Shown piece by piece: positions 33,483 through 42,622 of a DNA stretch of 64,000 bases. Position numbers and translations under genes: made by a program. The DNA lies in contig JAHRWA010000029.1 in the NCBI GenBank assembly GCA_019090455.1, positions 1 to 64,000 on the forward strand, in the 5' to 3' direction. This DNA comes from Pseudomonadales bacterium. Lineage in GTDB: Bacteria > Pseudomonadota > Gammaproteobacteria > Pseudomonadales > DC-out160. The notes below the pieces were generated by a model. That model did not search any database, was not told where the DNA came from, and saw nothing but the letters and a program-made list of their open reading frames with translations. The first letter of the stretch is position 1. Each line of letters starts with the position of its first letter.

Positions 33483-34658
33483 ATGATCAAGAATACCTTC
33501 ATTCAGCGTTTTTTCGTGGGTTTGTTTTTTTCAGCTTTTAGTTCCTGGCTTCTTGCCTTAGAGAACGAGTCGCTTAAGTATTCCTCAGAAACCTCCAAGC
33601 CTATAACCTCCTCCGCTATAAAAACTTCGCCTAAAAAAGCTTCCATCAAGGCTGCCTATATTCCTTTAGCTGATCATTACGCAGGTATTATTGCTTTCGA
33701 AAAATATCGCGATCAAATGAAATACGCGGATTACACCATTGCCCGAATGAAGAGTTGGCCCTTATTGAGAGGCTACTTTTTAGATGGACTTTCCGATATG
33801 GCTTTTGTCATGAGTCCTTTGGCGATGGACATGTATGGCAGGAGTCCTACCTTTAAATGGGTTAGTCAAATGCATCGCGACGGCAATGCGTTAGCGATTA
33901 ATGATTTGTTAAATAAACATGTGAATCTTCCGAGCAAGCGGATTGATCGTAGACCTAATAACAAAGTAGCGGAGGCATACTCTATTGTGAAACGTGAGAT
34001 GGGCAGGCCTAGCCAAGTCGGGGTCCCATCACTCTTAGCAACCCATATGGTCGTGCTGTACAAATACCTAAAGGACAACGGCAAAACACTAGGGATTGGG
34101 ACAGGCTATTCTGAAGACGTTATTGCCATCGCCGTTCCGCCACCGAAAGCGCCCGTCTTTATCAAAAAGCAAAATAGTAAAGGGATTGCTGCATCTTTTG
34201 AGCAGTCTTTACCTTGGGCGGATGTGGTGGAGACTCAGAATTTTGGTCATGTCGCTTGGTATTCCAAACACGTGTTGAAGTGGCCGAAAGGTCATGTGGA
34301 ATGTATTGCTTTAGCTTCTAATGACGCCATTGCGAATAAACGAGAAGCCGTGCGGGAAGTGATTTACTTTATTCATAAGGCGGGCCTTGATATCGAGGAG
34401 GCAAGAGAGTCAGGTGGCGATGCATTGCTTGCTATTGCCGCCATGGTGCGGAAACACATACCGGAACATAACGAACAGGCTATCATCCAAAGTTTGCGAA
34501 AAGATTTAGATGTCATTAGTTACAGAAACCTGAATGTTGAAAAGCCAGGGTTAAAAATGATTATGGACTTGGCGGTAGAGGGTAAGATTTTGCGTGAAGC
34601 TATTGATATCGAGAATTTCACGGATTCTACATTTTCGACAACGATTACGGCAGATTAA
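33483..34658 (+). CDS. NitT/TauT-type periplasmic substrate-binding protein
   Basis: ABC transporter substrate-binding protein of the nitrate/sulfonate/taurine type, about 391 residues. A signal peptide is visible at the start (MIKNTFIQRFFVGLFFSAFSSWLLA). The mature part begins with IKAAYIPLADHYAGIIAFE, followed by the family pattern DMAFVMSPLAMDMYGRS, and LATHMVVLYKYLKDNG. No permease or ATPase gene lies beside it. Instead it is followed by a broken sensor kinase, an arrangement known where NMT1/NitT-like proteins serve as periplasmic input modules of signalling systems. AAGAG lies 8 nt before the chosen ATG; a TTG at 33444 is in frame. Confidence 0.85.
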   Translation: MIKNTFIQRFFVGLFFSAFSSWLLALENESLKYSSETSKPITSSAIKTSPKKASIKAAYIPLADHYAGIIAFEKYRDQMKYADYTIARMKSWPLLRGYFLDGLSDMAFVMSPLAMDMYGRSPTFKWVSQMHRDGNALAINDLLNKHVNLPSKRIDRRPNNKVAEAYSIVKREMGRPSQVGVPSLLATHMVVLYKYLKDNGKTLGIGTGYSEDVIAIAVPPPKAPVFIKKQNSKGIAASFEQSLPWADVVETQNFGHVAWYSKHVLKWPKGHVECIALASNDAIANKREAVREVIYFIHKAGLDIEEARESGGDALLAIAAMVRKHIPEHNEQAIIQSLRKDLDVISYRNLNVEKPGLKMIMDLAVEGKILREAIDIENFTDSTFSTTITAD

Positions 34659-34718
34659 TAACCCCTCTTATTCTAACCCATTAGATTCAAAATCGCCGAT
34701 GGATTCGATTACAGTAGT

Positions 34719-34782
34719 TTCGATAAACAACAGGTTCGATAAACAATAGGTTCAATAAACAATAGGTTCAATAAACAATAGT
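34719..34782. repeat. 16-bp tandem repeat, four copies, before the sensor kinase
   Basis: Units at 34719, 34735, 34751 and 34767: ttcgataaacaacagg, ttcgataaacaatagg, ttcaataaacaatagg, ttcaataaacaatagt. A weaker fifth copy precedes them. The array ends 9 bp before the ATG at 34792 and leaves no SD sequence between. Confidence 0.95.
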
Positions 34783-34791
34783 GTTGCTTAA

Positions 34792-37700
34792 ATGACGAAG
34801 AGTAACGAGATTAAATCACTTTTCTTATCTGATTTTAAAAATAATATTTTAACAAATGGGTTAGGAAAAACTTTACTGCTCCGCTTTATTTTGTTGTCCG
34901 TTATTCCTGTGACGTTGGTTGCTTGGATCAGCATGGAATATAGCGCCAAAATTATTTCCTCTAATCAAACCAATAGTTTGGTGGCTGTCACTAAAGCGAA
35001 ACATGCCCATTTAACAAGTTATTTTAACTCTGTCTCGACTAATCTACGTTTGCTTTCTGAATCAGAAAACACCTTACATTTTATTGATAAATTGAATCTA
35101 GCGTATAAAAAATCTGGAACTTCTTTAAAGGAGTTTGTTGGCGGTTATCAATGGAGTGAACTCGAAGATAAATATGGTACCGATTTTTTAATGCGTTCCA
35201 ACTCAAAAGAGAAAGGAGCGGGGAGTGTCCTGGAAACGCGAGTGGAAACGAAAACGACATCTGCTTGGCTATTGGGTAAAACAGTATTTGATAGGGAATA
35301 CATTAACCACCGGGGACAGTCAGTGATTGGTGTTGCTTTACCGGTTTAATTTGCCAATATCAAGATGTTGATGATAGCGGAAATTAGTCAAGCCGAAATA
35401 TTCAAACCCGTGAACGAGTTATTGATACGAATTGCCGTCATCGTTGTGATCACTATTCTCATTATTCTCCTGCTGTCTTTAGTGATCGTGCTATTGAGCT
35501 TGAAACCGATTGTGCAATTAACGGTTTGGGCTGAGGAGATTTCCAGGGGTAGTTTCAATAAACATGAATTCAATGTGCCAGATAATGAGATTGGCGTGCT
35601 CTACCAGACTTTTACCGAAGTCACTGAATCCTTGAATCGAGTAGTGAACGTATGTCAGCATTTGCTGTAGGCGATTTAACGGTCTCCTTAGAACCGCGAA
35701 GAGAGGATGATGCTCTCATTGTTCAACTTAATCACTTACGTAAAGCCATGTTGGTCGTTGTCGATCAGGCAGATGTAGTCGCTAAAGGGAATCTTGATAT
35801 AGAAGTGTTGCCCAGATCTAATGAAGATATTCTGGGTTTATCGTTGCAGCGTATGGTGCTCAATTTGCGAGAAAACCGAGATGAAAGTGACCGATTAAAT
35901 TGGCTAAAGACCTCCCAGAATGAACTAGCTGAAGTTATGCGGGGAGACCTAGGGCTAATAAATCTATGGCGTAGTGTGCTTTCCTATTTGGAAAAACAGA
36001 TTTCAATCCAGGTCGGATCATTTTATGTTTTAGAGTCGAACGACGAGGAATCTTATCTGGCTTTTATGGCAGGGTATGCGCTTGAAACGGGAAACACTGT
36101 TAAGAATAGGTTGGCTTTGGGTGAGCGGTTGGTGGGGCAGGTAGCACTAGAGCAAGAGCTTAAGGTACTGAATGGTTTACCCAATGAATACTTAAGAGTC
36201 AATTCTTCGCTAGGCAGCTTTTCTCCTCTCAGCGTAGTTCTATTACCACTGGTTAAAAATAACAAAGTTGCGGGCGTTATAGAGCTAGGTAGTATGAAGG
36301 TCATTGATAATGAGGAAATTGAGTTGTTAAGGGCGTCAGCAGAATTTATTGCCGTTACCGTGGAAACGAGTCTCAGAAATAAGTTAACAAAGACGCTGTT
36401 GAACCAAACCCAGAAGCAATCTGAAGAGCATCTGTCTACTAATGAAAATCTAGAAACATACACCCAGCAGTTAAGAAAATCTGAAGAGCAATTAACGCAG
36501 CAAAGCGTAGCATTAAAAGTTTCAAATGAAGAGATGGAATTAAAGGCCGTAGAGCTGGCTCAAGCGAGTAGCTATAAATCTGCGTTCCTCGCCAATATGT
36601 CTCACGAGTTGCGTACGCCTTTAAACAGTTTACTTATTCTATCAAAATCACTAGCAGAGAATAATACCGGTAACCTCACTGAGATGCAGCAAGGTGATGC
36701 GCGTATAATATATGAAGGCGGCTCTGATCTGTTGGAGCTGATAAACGATATCATGGATCTCTCGAAAGTGGAGGCCGGTATGCTAACCCTCAATCTAGAA
36801 TCTGTTGATTTAGAATATGTCGCTGATAATATTCGATTGTTATTCGGTGCGATAGCCAAAGAGAAAAGGCTTAGTTTTGGCGTTAACATAGACGCAAATC
36901 TTGACACAGCCATTTTCAGCGACGGACAAAAATTACAACAAATAATCAAGAGTTTTCTCTCCAACGCATTTAAGTTTACCAGCCAGGGAGAGGTGGTTGT
37001 CCGTTTCCATCAAATTCCAGTTGAAACGAAATTGTATTTTTCTGATTTCACACGGGATCAAGGGGTAGAGGTATCCGTTATCGATAGTGGTGTCGGTATT
37101 CCAAAAGATAAACAACAAGCTATATTCGAAGCATTTCAACAGAAGGATGGATCGACTAGCCGTCATTATGATGGAACGGGTTCGGGTCTCACCATTTTTC
37201 GTGAATTAGCACGATTGCTCAAAGGAGAGGTTCATTTATCAAGTCGACCTGGAGAGGGTAATGTTTTTACTCTCTATATACCTAAGGTATGGACTGATGG
37301 AGGCGAGAGAGTTAAGGAATCATCTCTCTCAGTGGTGCTTCAAAAAAACCCGGATACTCTTTCCATTGGGAATAACTCAAGCTCTACCGTTCCGTACGGT
37401 AATAATGATATTGCGGAGAAGAGATCAGATACATCAAAGATTGTCGATTCACCGGTTGCAATTAAACCGGCTGATGCGTCTGTCGAATGGATTGCCGATG
37501 ACAGAAATAATATATCGTCGACTGATAATGTAATTCTTGTTATAGAAGATGATTCAAATGTCGCAAAACAATTACTACGTCTTGGTCATGATCATCAGCA
37601 AAAAGCGTTGTTGACTGATAAAGGGCGAGTAGGGGTACTTTTGGCTATAGAATACAAGCCCTGCGGTATTTTTCTAAAAGGAGTGTTGCCAGATATAGAC

Positions 37701-37907
37701 GGTTTGCAGGTCCTTGAAATGTTGAAAATTAATTGGCGTACAAAGGATATTGCCGTACATGTATTATCTGAGGGGAATTGTAAAAACGCCTCCCTAGAAG
37801 GGGGAGGATTAAGCTACTTAGAAAAACCCCTGTCGGAGCCAAAGCTAAAAGCAACACTTCGGGATATTAGCAAAACAGCGCAAGATGCAGAATACGGAAA
37901 CCAATAA
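34792..37907 (+). pseudogene. Hybrid sensor histidine kinase, interrupted by a stop and a frameshift
   Basis: Remains of one gene in three pieces. 34792-35349 encodes an N-terminal membrane helix and a periplasmic sensor domain, ending at TAA 35347-35349. The same frame continues (KMLMIAEISQAEIFKPVNELL) through a second membrane helix and HAMP until about 35660. A one-base loss then moves the reading to the frame of 35652-37907, which carries the second HAMP half (AFAVGDLTV), GAF, coiled coil, HisKA with MSHELRTPLNS, HATPase with SGVGIP and GTGSGL, and a receiver domain. The receiver has lost its phosphoacceptor: IFLKGVLPDIDG has Lys in place of Asp. Loss of function is therefore likely; alternatively the first lesions are sequencing errors. 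Confidence 0.85.
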
Positions 37908-38688
37908 GCTTAGCAGTGTTGAAGTCCAAATGCGTTGGCATCATCCTTCGTTAGGTGATATTAAACCCGAACTGTATGTACCGTTAGCCTCTAAGATCGG
38001 GCTCGGAATTGAATTAGAGAAATGGTGTTTACGTGTAGCGGTCAGTCAAGCAGCCATTTGAAATCAGATTAATGATACTTTTATTCCGGTAAGTGTCAGT
38101 GTTACTGCCCAGTCTCTTTTAGAAGAAAACTTTGTCGAAAGTATTAAACGGCTGTTAGAGGAAAAGAGCGCCAAACCTAGTTTATTGAGATTAGAAGTGA
38201 GTGAACCTGTATTGACGAAAGATGAAGATATTGGTCTGGTTCAATTGCGTGACCTAGATAAAGTAGAGGTGCATGTGATTATAAGTCACTTTGGTACAGG
38301 CTATCTATCGTTGCGAAATATGGGTCTTTTGCCTATTCATTGTCTTAAAATCGATAGTTCTTTTGTCACGAATATACAGCGCTGCTCTCAGAATCAAAAA
38401 ATCGTTAAATCAATTGTGGGTCTCGCAGAGATATTGAATTTGCATGTTGTCGCTGATGGGATCGATACAAAAGAAGATTGTGAATTCTTGATGGAGTTGG
38501 GATGTAATCAATTTCAAGGAGATTTTTTGTCCGGATCCTTATCTGTTGATGAAATTGGCGAGTATATTGCTCAAGAAAATATTGAGTCACTGACTAATAT
38601 AAAGAGGATCACTGGCCAAGATAAAGAGAGCTACGATCTTTCAGTAGCTCATAAATCTTCATCTCGAAGCATTCATTTTGGAATCTAG
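37885..38688 (+). pseudogene. Degenerate EAL-domain gene
   Basis: Reading from the ATG at 37885 (overlapping the kinase end) gives an EAL phosphodiesterase-like sequence: MRWHHPSLGDIKPELYVPLASKIG, FGTGYLSLRNMG, LKIDSSFV and VVADGIDTKEDCEFLMELGCNQFQG. The frame is cut by TGA at 38059, where relatives commonly have Trp (TGG). The catalytic motifs are lost: EAL reads EVQ, and the metal-binding DDFGTG reads SHFGTG. No upstream GGDEF part remains. Cyclic-di-GMP hydrolysis is not expected from this locus. The intact kinase and this protein probably formed one signalling unit in an ancestor. Confidence 0.85.
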
Positions 38689-38703
38689 ATTTATGGCGTT
38701 GGG

Positions 38704-38790
38704 TTAAGTTACGAAATCCAAGTTACGAAATCCAAGTTACGAAATCGCAAGTTACGAAACCAATGTTGCTAAATCTGAGTTGCTAAATCT
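38704..38790. repeat. 14-15-bp tandem repeat, about six units
   Basis: Three near-identical aagttacgaaatcc units, then aagttacgaaacc-type and two tgttgctaaatct-type variants, fill the gap between the EAL relic and the alpha/beta hydrolase stop. Confidence 0.85.
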
Positions 38791-39694
38791 ATGCAGCAAC
38801 ACATGCTTCCTTTTCTATGAATCTCTTAATAACCGGGTTTAATAAATGAGAATGGGAGTGCAAACCAAAGTGTTTTATTGGCAAACCTGAAATTTCGATA
38901 TTCCCGTATATCTTACCGCAGTATGTACAAGCCTCTTTCGTTAACGCTCCATCATTTTCAAATACGATGACGTGTATCGGAATATTCGGCATGCTAGGCG
39001 GTTCATTTCCCCCTGCATTCTCTATGATAGATTTGAAATTCTCTTTGTATAATCCTACCTGAAAGTATCCATCGGATCTGAAGTTGCGGTATAAATAGGG
39101 GTCATCTCTTTGCATACCATGAAAACGAATCAGTTCGCGTAGAATGATATTTCGATTGAATACGAATTCAACTGCAGGATAAGGTAAGACGTTGAAGATG
39201 CCAATGTACCAACTCTTTCTGACTTGATTGAATAAGGGAGCCAATTTTTTTGTCTGCCACATATCTTTGAGCCAGAAGGGGAATATGTAAGGGTCCGGCG
39301 CTGACATACTGGTATAGCTCAGGACGTGCTTCGCGTATTCAGGATTTGAGATGAACCGCCAACAGAGAGCGGATCCCCAATCGTGCCCGACTAAATGAAC
39401 TTTGCCATGTTGACCGAGAACGGTTTGAATGACCACTTGAAAGTCTTTAATGACTTCCTCCAAAATGAAGCCATTTTTATCACCATACCAACTACTTTTA
39501 CTGACGCCACGCGTATCGAAAGCGATGACGTGGTAATCCTTTTTGAACTCTTTAATTTGTTTTGACCATGTTTGATGACAGTCCGGAAAACCATGAACAA
39601 ACAACATCGCGGGTTTACCAGGGTTCTCATATTCCATGACGTATAGGTGGGAGTCACCCGACACAATGACGCGCTCTTTTTTTAGTTGATTCAT
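38789..39694 (-). CDS. Alpha/beta hydrolase (epoxide hydrolase-like)
   Basis: About 301 residues from MNQLKKERVIVSGDSHLYV. HGFPDCHQTW supplies the oxyanion region, VGHDWGSALCWRF the nucleophile elbow with Asp, and IKHFGLHSHSH contains the probable catalytic His. It is a clear paralogue of the hydrolase at 21688-22602 (shared GHDWGS, same spacing). The frame extends to a TTG at 39709, but GGGA lies 9 nt before the ATG at 39694. It lies downstream of the MerR-TPR regulator gene on the same strand, 133 bp away, so it may be under its control. Confidence 0.88.
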   Translation of the reverse strand: MNQLKKERVIVSGDSHLYVMEYENPGKPAMLFVHGFPDCHQTWSKQIKEFKKDYHVIAFDTRGVSKSSWYGDKNGFILEEVIKDFQVVIQTVLGQHGKVHLVGHDWGSALCWRFISNPEYAKHVLSYTSMSAPDPYIFPFWLKDMWQTKKLAPLFNQVRKSWYIGIFNVLPYPAVEFVFNRNIILRELIRFHGMQRDDPYLYRNFRSDGYFQVGLYKENFKSIIENAGGNEPPSMPNIPIHVIVFENDGALTKEACTYCGKIYGNIEISGLPIKHFGLHSHSHLLNPVIKRFIEKEACVAA

Positions 39695-39827
39695 GATGAA
39701 AATTCCCAATGGATATTGATTTGGACGTTTGTATCGTTGATGTAGATAGTACCTATCTCAATGCCACTTGTTTTTTTATTGTCATACCACTGTATTACAG
39801 ATTGTTCTCTTTCCTTATGTTGATCGA

Positions 39828-41300
39828 CTAGGTGATTCGGCTATAGGCCAAAGCACCGAAGTTAGAAGCTGGATCGCTTAAGATGACTTTTTCTAAGTAA
39901 TGATTCATTTGAATGGAGTCGCCTTTTAGGCTGTAAGCTTCAGCTAAATAGAAGTGGATGTTATTTGACATGATTGCATTGAATCCTTCAAAAGGCCAAC
40001 TTAGGTTTTCATCTGAATTGTCAGTGATGAGTTCTTTTACCTCATTCAATGCGCTGATTCCGTCATCCACCATACCTAATGTGGGTGGCAATATAGAAAA
40101 TGCGCGCCCTCTCATTAGCAGAACGTCGATTTTATCTCTGTCATTGGTCGGTTGATGACTTTCGCTGAGTTCAAAAAGTACAAGCGCTTTTTTTAGCCAT
40201 TGTCCTGGCGAGATGATGCCGCCAACTCGGCTACCCTGTATAAGGCAAACCATGGCGTAATAGGCCAAGGCTTTTGAATTACTAGGAGCAATAGAAATCG
40301 CTTTTTCAGCGAAAATGATAGCTTCATCTGTTTTTGTTAGCAGCGCGTGGCCTGCTGCTGATAACAGTAAGGCATCAATGTTATCACTCGATTTTTTGAG
40401 GGCTAGATTAGAGTAGGTTATGGTTTTTTTATAGTCGCCTATCGCCATAAAACTCTCCGCGAGCTTTATATTAGCAGTGTGAAGGGTAGGTTCATTTTCT
40501 TGAGTTTTTATTAATTTAATCAGGCTGTCATTGATATCATACTTTTTAAGAAAGGCAGGGCTCGGAACGTATATTTTTTCGTAAAGCTTTTGAATGGTAA
40601 AAGGCGCATCTTCAAAAGATTTTTCGTAATGCTTACGTAATAAAGTGGATTTGGTACGCCTTATATAGTCATTCAATAAGTCATCCACTTCTACGAGATG
40701 CTCAATGACATCTTTATAGTTGGAATCACCGTCGATGGATTGAATGATGGATTCTGATTCGATGAGAACCATTTCATTAATCAAGGTTTGCAATTTTTCG
40801 AACACTTCGAATGGTATGTTTAACGAATTTGCTTTTTCGAGTACCGTGGCAATTTTCGATTCATCTGGGGCCAACTCATTTTTTTCATTTTTGATAATAC
40901 CCAGTTTAACGAGTGCTTTTCGGGTGGGTTTAGAGACGAGTATCGGTTCCGCATTTTCTTGGGTACTGTCTTCTAATTTGTCTTTCTCTGGTGCCTCAGA
41001 TGCCACAATTCTATCGTAGGTGTTGGCAATTATCCCTAATTCCAGTACATCCGCATCATAGTCACCTTGCTTGAAAAGCTGGGTGATAAAGGACAAGGGG
41101 AGTTTTTTTTCAGCCTGAAGTTTTTGAATTAATTTAATTAATTTAAAATGGTTTTCACCATAAAGGGATAGACGTTCATGGATACGTTTTGGTGGCGGTA
41201 AAATGCCGATGTTGAGATAGTAATGTATCGTTTTTTTTGCGATTCCGGCCAATTCAGCAAGCTCGCTAAGTCTAAATTTTTGATCTGGAATCACTTTCAT
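39828..41300 (-). CDS. MerR-family regulator with a C-terminal TPR domain
   Basis: A 490-residue protein. The first 70 residues form a MerR-type winged helix (FRLSELAELAGIAKKTIHYYLNIGILPPPKRIHERLSLYGENHFKLIKLI), with DNA-binding helix-turn-helix and wing. The rest is much longer than in normal MerR regulators (about 130-150 residues). It has a central helical region and, from about residue 275, repeated TPR-like helices (ANIKLAESFMAIGDYKKTITYSNLAL, ALLLSAAGHALLTKTDEAIIFAEKAISIAP, ALAYYAMVCLIQG). The effector is not a metal site of the usual kind. It is divergent from the PF10118 gene, so that gene is the likely target. Confidence 0.88.
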   Translation of the reverse strand: MKVIPDQKFRLSELAELAGIAKKTIHYYLNIGILPPPKRIHERLSLYGENHFKLIKLIQKLQAEKKLPLSFITQLFKQGDYDADVLELGIIANTYDRIVASEAPEKDKLEDSTQENAEPILVSKPTRKALVKLGIIKNEKNELAPDESKIATVLEKANSLNIPFEVFEKLQTLINEMVLIESESIIQSIDGDSNYKDVIEHLVEVDDLLNDYIRRTKSTLLRKHYEKSFEDAPFTIQKLYEKIYVPSPAFLKKYDINDSLIKLIKTQENEPTLHTANIKLAESFMAIGDYKKTITYSNLALKKSSDNIDALLLSAAGHALLTKTDEAIIFAEKAISIAPSNSKALAYYAMVCLIQGSRVGGIISPGQWLKKALVLFELSESHQPTNDRDKIDVLLMRGRAFSILPPTLGMVDDGISALNEVKELITDNSDENLSWPFEGFNAIMSNNIHFYLAEAYSLKGDSIQMNHYLEKVILSDPASNFGALAYSRIT

Positions 41301-41382
41301 TATTTGTCATCACTAATTTGAGTCGGTTTATCAACATATTAGCCCATTATGACCGTAAGCTTCCTAGAAGTCGATATCGCTG

Positions 41383-41392
41383 TACTATAGTA
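41383..41392. promoter_or_regulatory. Short palindrome in the MerR-PF10118 divergent promoter region
   Basis: tactatagta is a perfect 10-bp palindrome followed by tagt, in the 273-bp space between the divergent genes. MerR regulators bind palindromes inside promoters, so this is a candidate operator. It is short and could be chance. Confidence 0.3.
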
Positions 41393-41573
41393 TAGTTATG
41401 AGTGTCTAGAAGAAAACAATGACTAGAGACACAAAAATGTAAACTTGGGTTGATGCTCACTCAATAGTTGGATTCAACCTTTATTTATTTAGATTTAAGA
41501 ACCTACCAGAGCTGGTTCTAGCGGCTTTAATTAGTGAGCTGCAAGGCTGTTTTGGTTATATGGAGATTATGAA

Positions 41574-42503
41574 ATGAATAATAGAGTTGAAATTAATCAA
41601 GCAGGCGCAACGCCTTCTTCGCTTGATCGTTATGCGGCGACCCCAGAGAATCATACCTTAGTACCTCGCCTAGCCAAATTCGAATTTGATTCGAGTATTC
41701 CTCGATTTTGGCAAGGCGAAGTTTTTGCGACTCGGATGTTTGATGCGATGCAGTTGGCTTTTCCAGATGGAGAGCGAATGTTTATCCATTCAGTCAGAAA
41801 TTATGCAGATAAAGTGACAGATCCGATTTTAAAAGAGCAGGTTAAACAGTTTATCTTTCAAGAAGCACAGCATGGGTTAGCGCATACCCAGTTTACGGAA
41901 ACGCTAACTAAGCAAGGTTTGAAGGTCAACGGCGTCGTGAAGCTAATCAAGAAAGGGATGTTGTTTTTTCAAGATAAAGCGCCTCATAAATATCAGCTAG
42001 CATCGACAGTCGCTGCTGAGCATCTCACAGCATCTTTAGGAGAGTTTATGTTGAGTAGCAGCGAGGACAATCTGCTAACCAATGCGGATCCTAAAATGAA
42101 AGCATTTTATATGTGGCACGGTATTGAAGAAGTTGAACACAAAGCTGTGGCTTTTGATGTATATGAGCAAGTCGCTGGAGGAGGGTACTTCACTCGGTCT
42201 TTAGCGTTATCGCTGATGTATCCAATGGCTATTGTTCCATTGATGGTGGGTACCATGGCTATGATGCATGCAGATGGGGAGTTAAACCTAAAGGAAATGC
42301 GTAAAGGATTTACTGCCATGTTTGGCAAGAACGGTATTTGGCGGAAAACGTTTCCTTCCGTCATGAGCTTTTATAGTCCTACTTTCCATCCCTGGAAAAC
42401 CGGGTATCCCAATGGCTTTCACGAGTGGAAGAAAGTCTACGAAGAAACGGACGGAGACATGGATGCGGCGATGGAGGCGGCAGAGTTGGTAGTTGCAGGG
42501 TAG
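41574..42503 (+). CDS. PF10118-type predicted metal-dependent hydrolase (ferritin-like)
   Basis: A 309-residue protein of the COG3687 group. Helices carry Glu and His pairs expected to bind two metals: FIFQEAQHGLAH, AAEHLTASLGE and WHGIEEVEHKAVAFD, the ExxH pattern of ferritin-like di-iron proteins. A hydrophobic stretch (LSLMYPMAIVPLMVGTMAM) near residue 213 suggests membrane association. The reaction is not established for the family. Members commonly occur with lipid and steroid degradation genes, as here. GGAG lies 8 nt before the ATG. A divergent MerR-TPR gene probably controls it. Confidence 0.88.
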   Translation: MNNRVEINQAGATPSSLDRYAATPENHTLVPRLAKFEFDSSIPRFWQGEVFATRMFDAMQLAFPDGERMFIHSVRNYADKVTDPILKEQVKQFIFQEAQHGLAHTQFTETLTKQGLKVNGVVKLIKKGMLFFQDKAPHKYQLASTVAAEHLTASLGEFMLSSSEDNLLTNADPKMKAFYMWHGIEEVEHKAVAFDVYEQVAGGGYFTRSLALSLMYPMAIVPLMVGTMAMMHADGELNLKEMRKGFTAMFGKNGIWRKTFPSVMSFYSPTFHPWKTGYPNGFHEWKKVYEETDGDMDAAMEAAELVVAG

Positions 42504-42541
42504 ACCGTGCTAAGAAAAAGCTAAGCTGAATCACAAGTAAG

Positions 42542-42595
42542 AGCACCAAACAAAAACCCGTCGCAGCTAGCTGTGACGGGTTTTTGTTTGGTGCT
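42542..42595. terminator. Long-armed bidirectional terminator
   Basis: Perfect 21-bp arms at 42542-42562 and 42575-42595, with a central cagctagctg palindrome that nearly closes the loop. Each arm has a run of A or T next to the GC stem, so it can stop transcription from both sides. It lies between the convergent PF10118 and FadL genes. Confidence 0.93.
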
Positions 42596-42622
42596 TAGAA
42601 ATGGATGAAAAGAAGTGGATTG

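Noticed and set aside
34719..38790. CRISPR array
   Set aside because: The repeats at these loci are contiguous tandem units with no unique spacers, and no cas genes are in the window.
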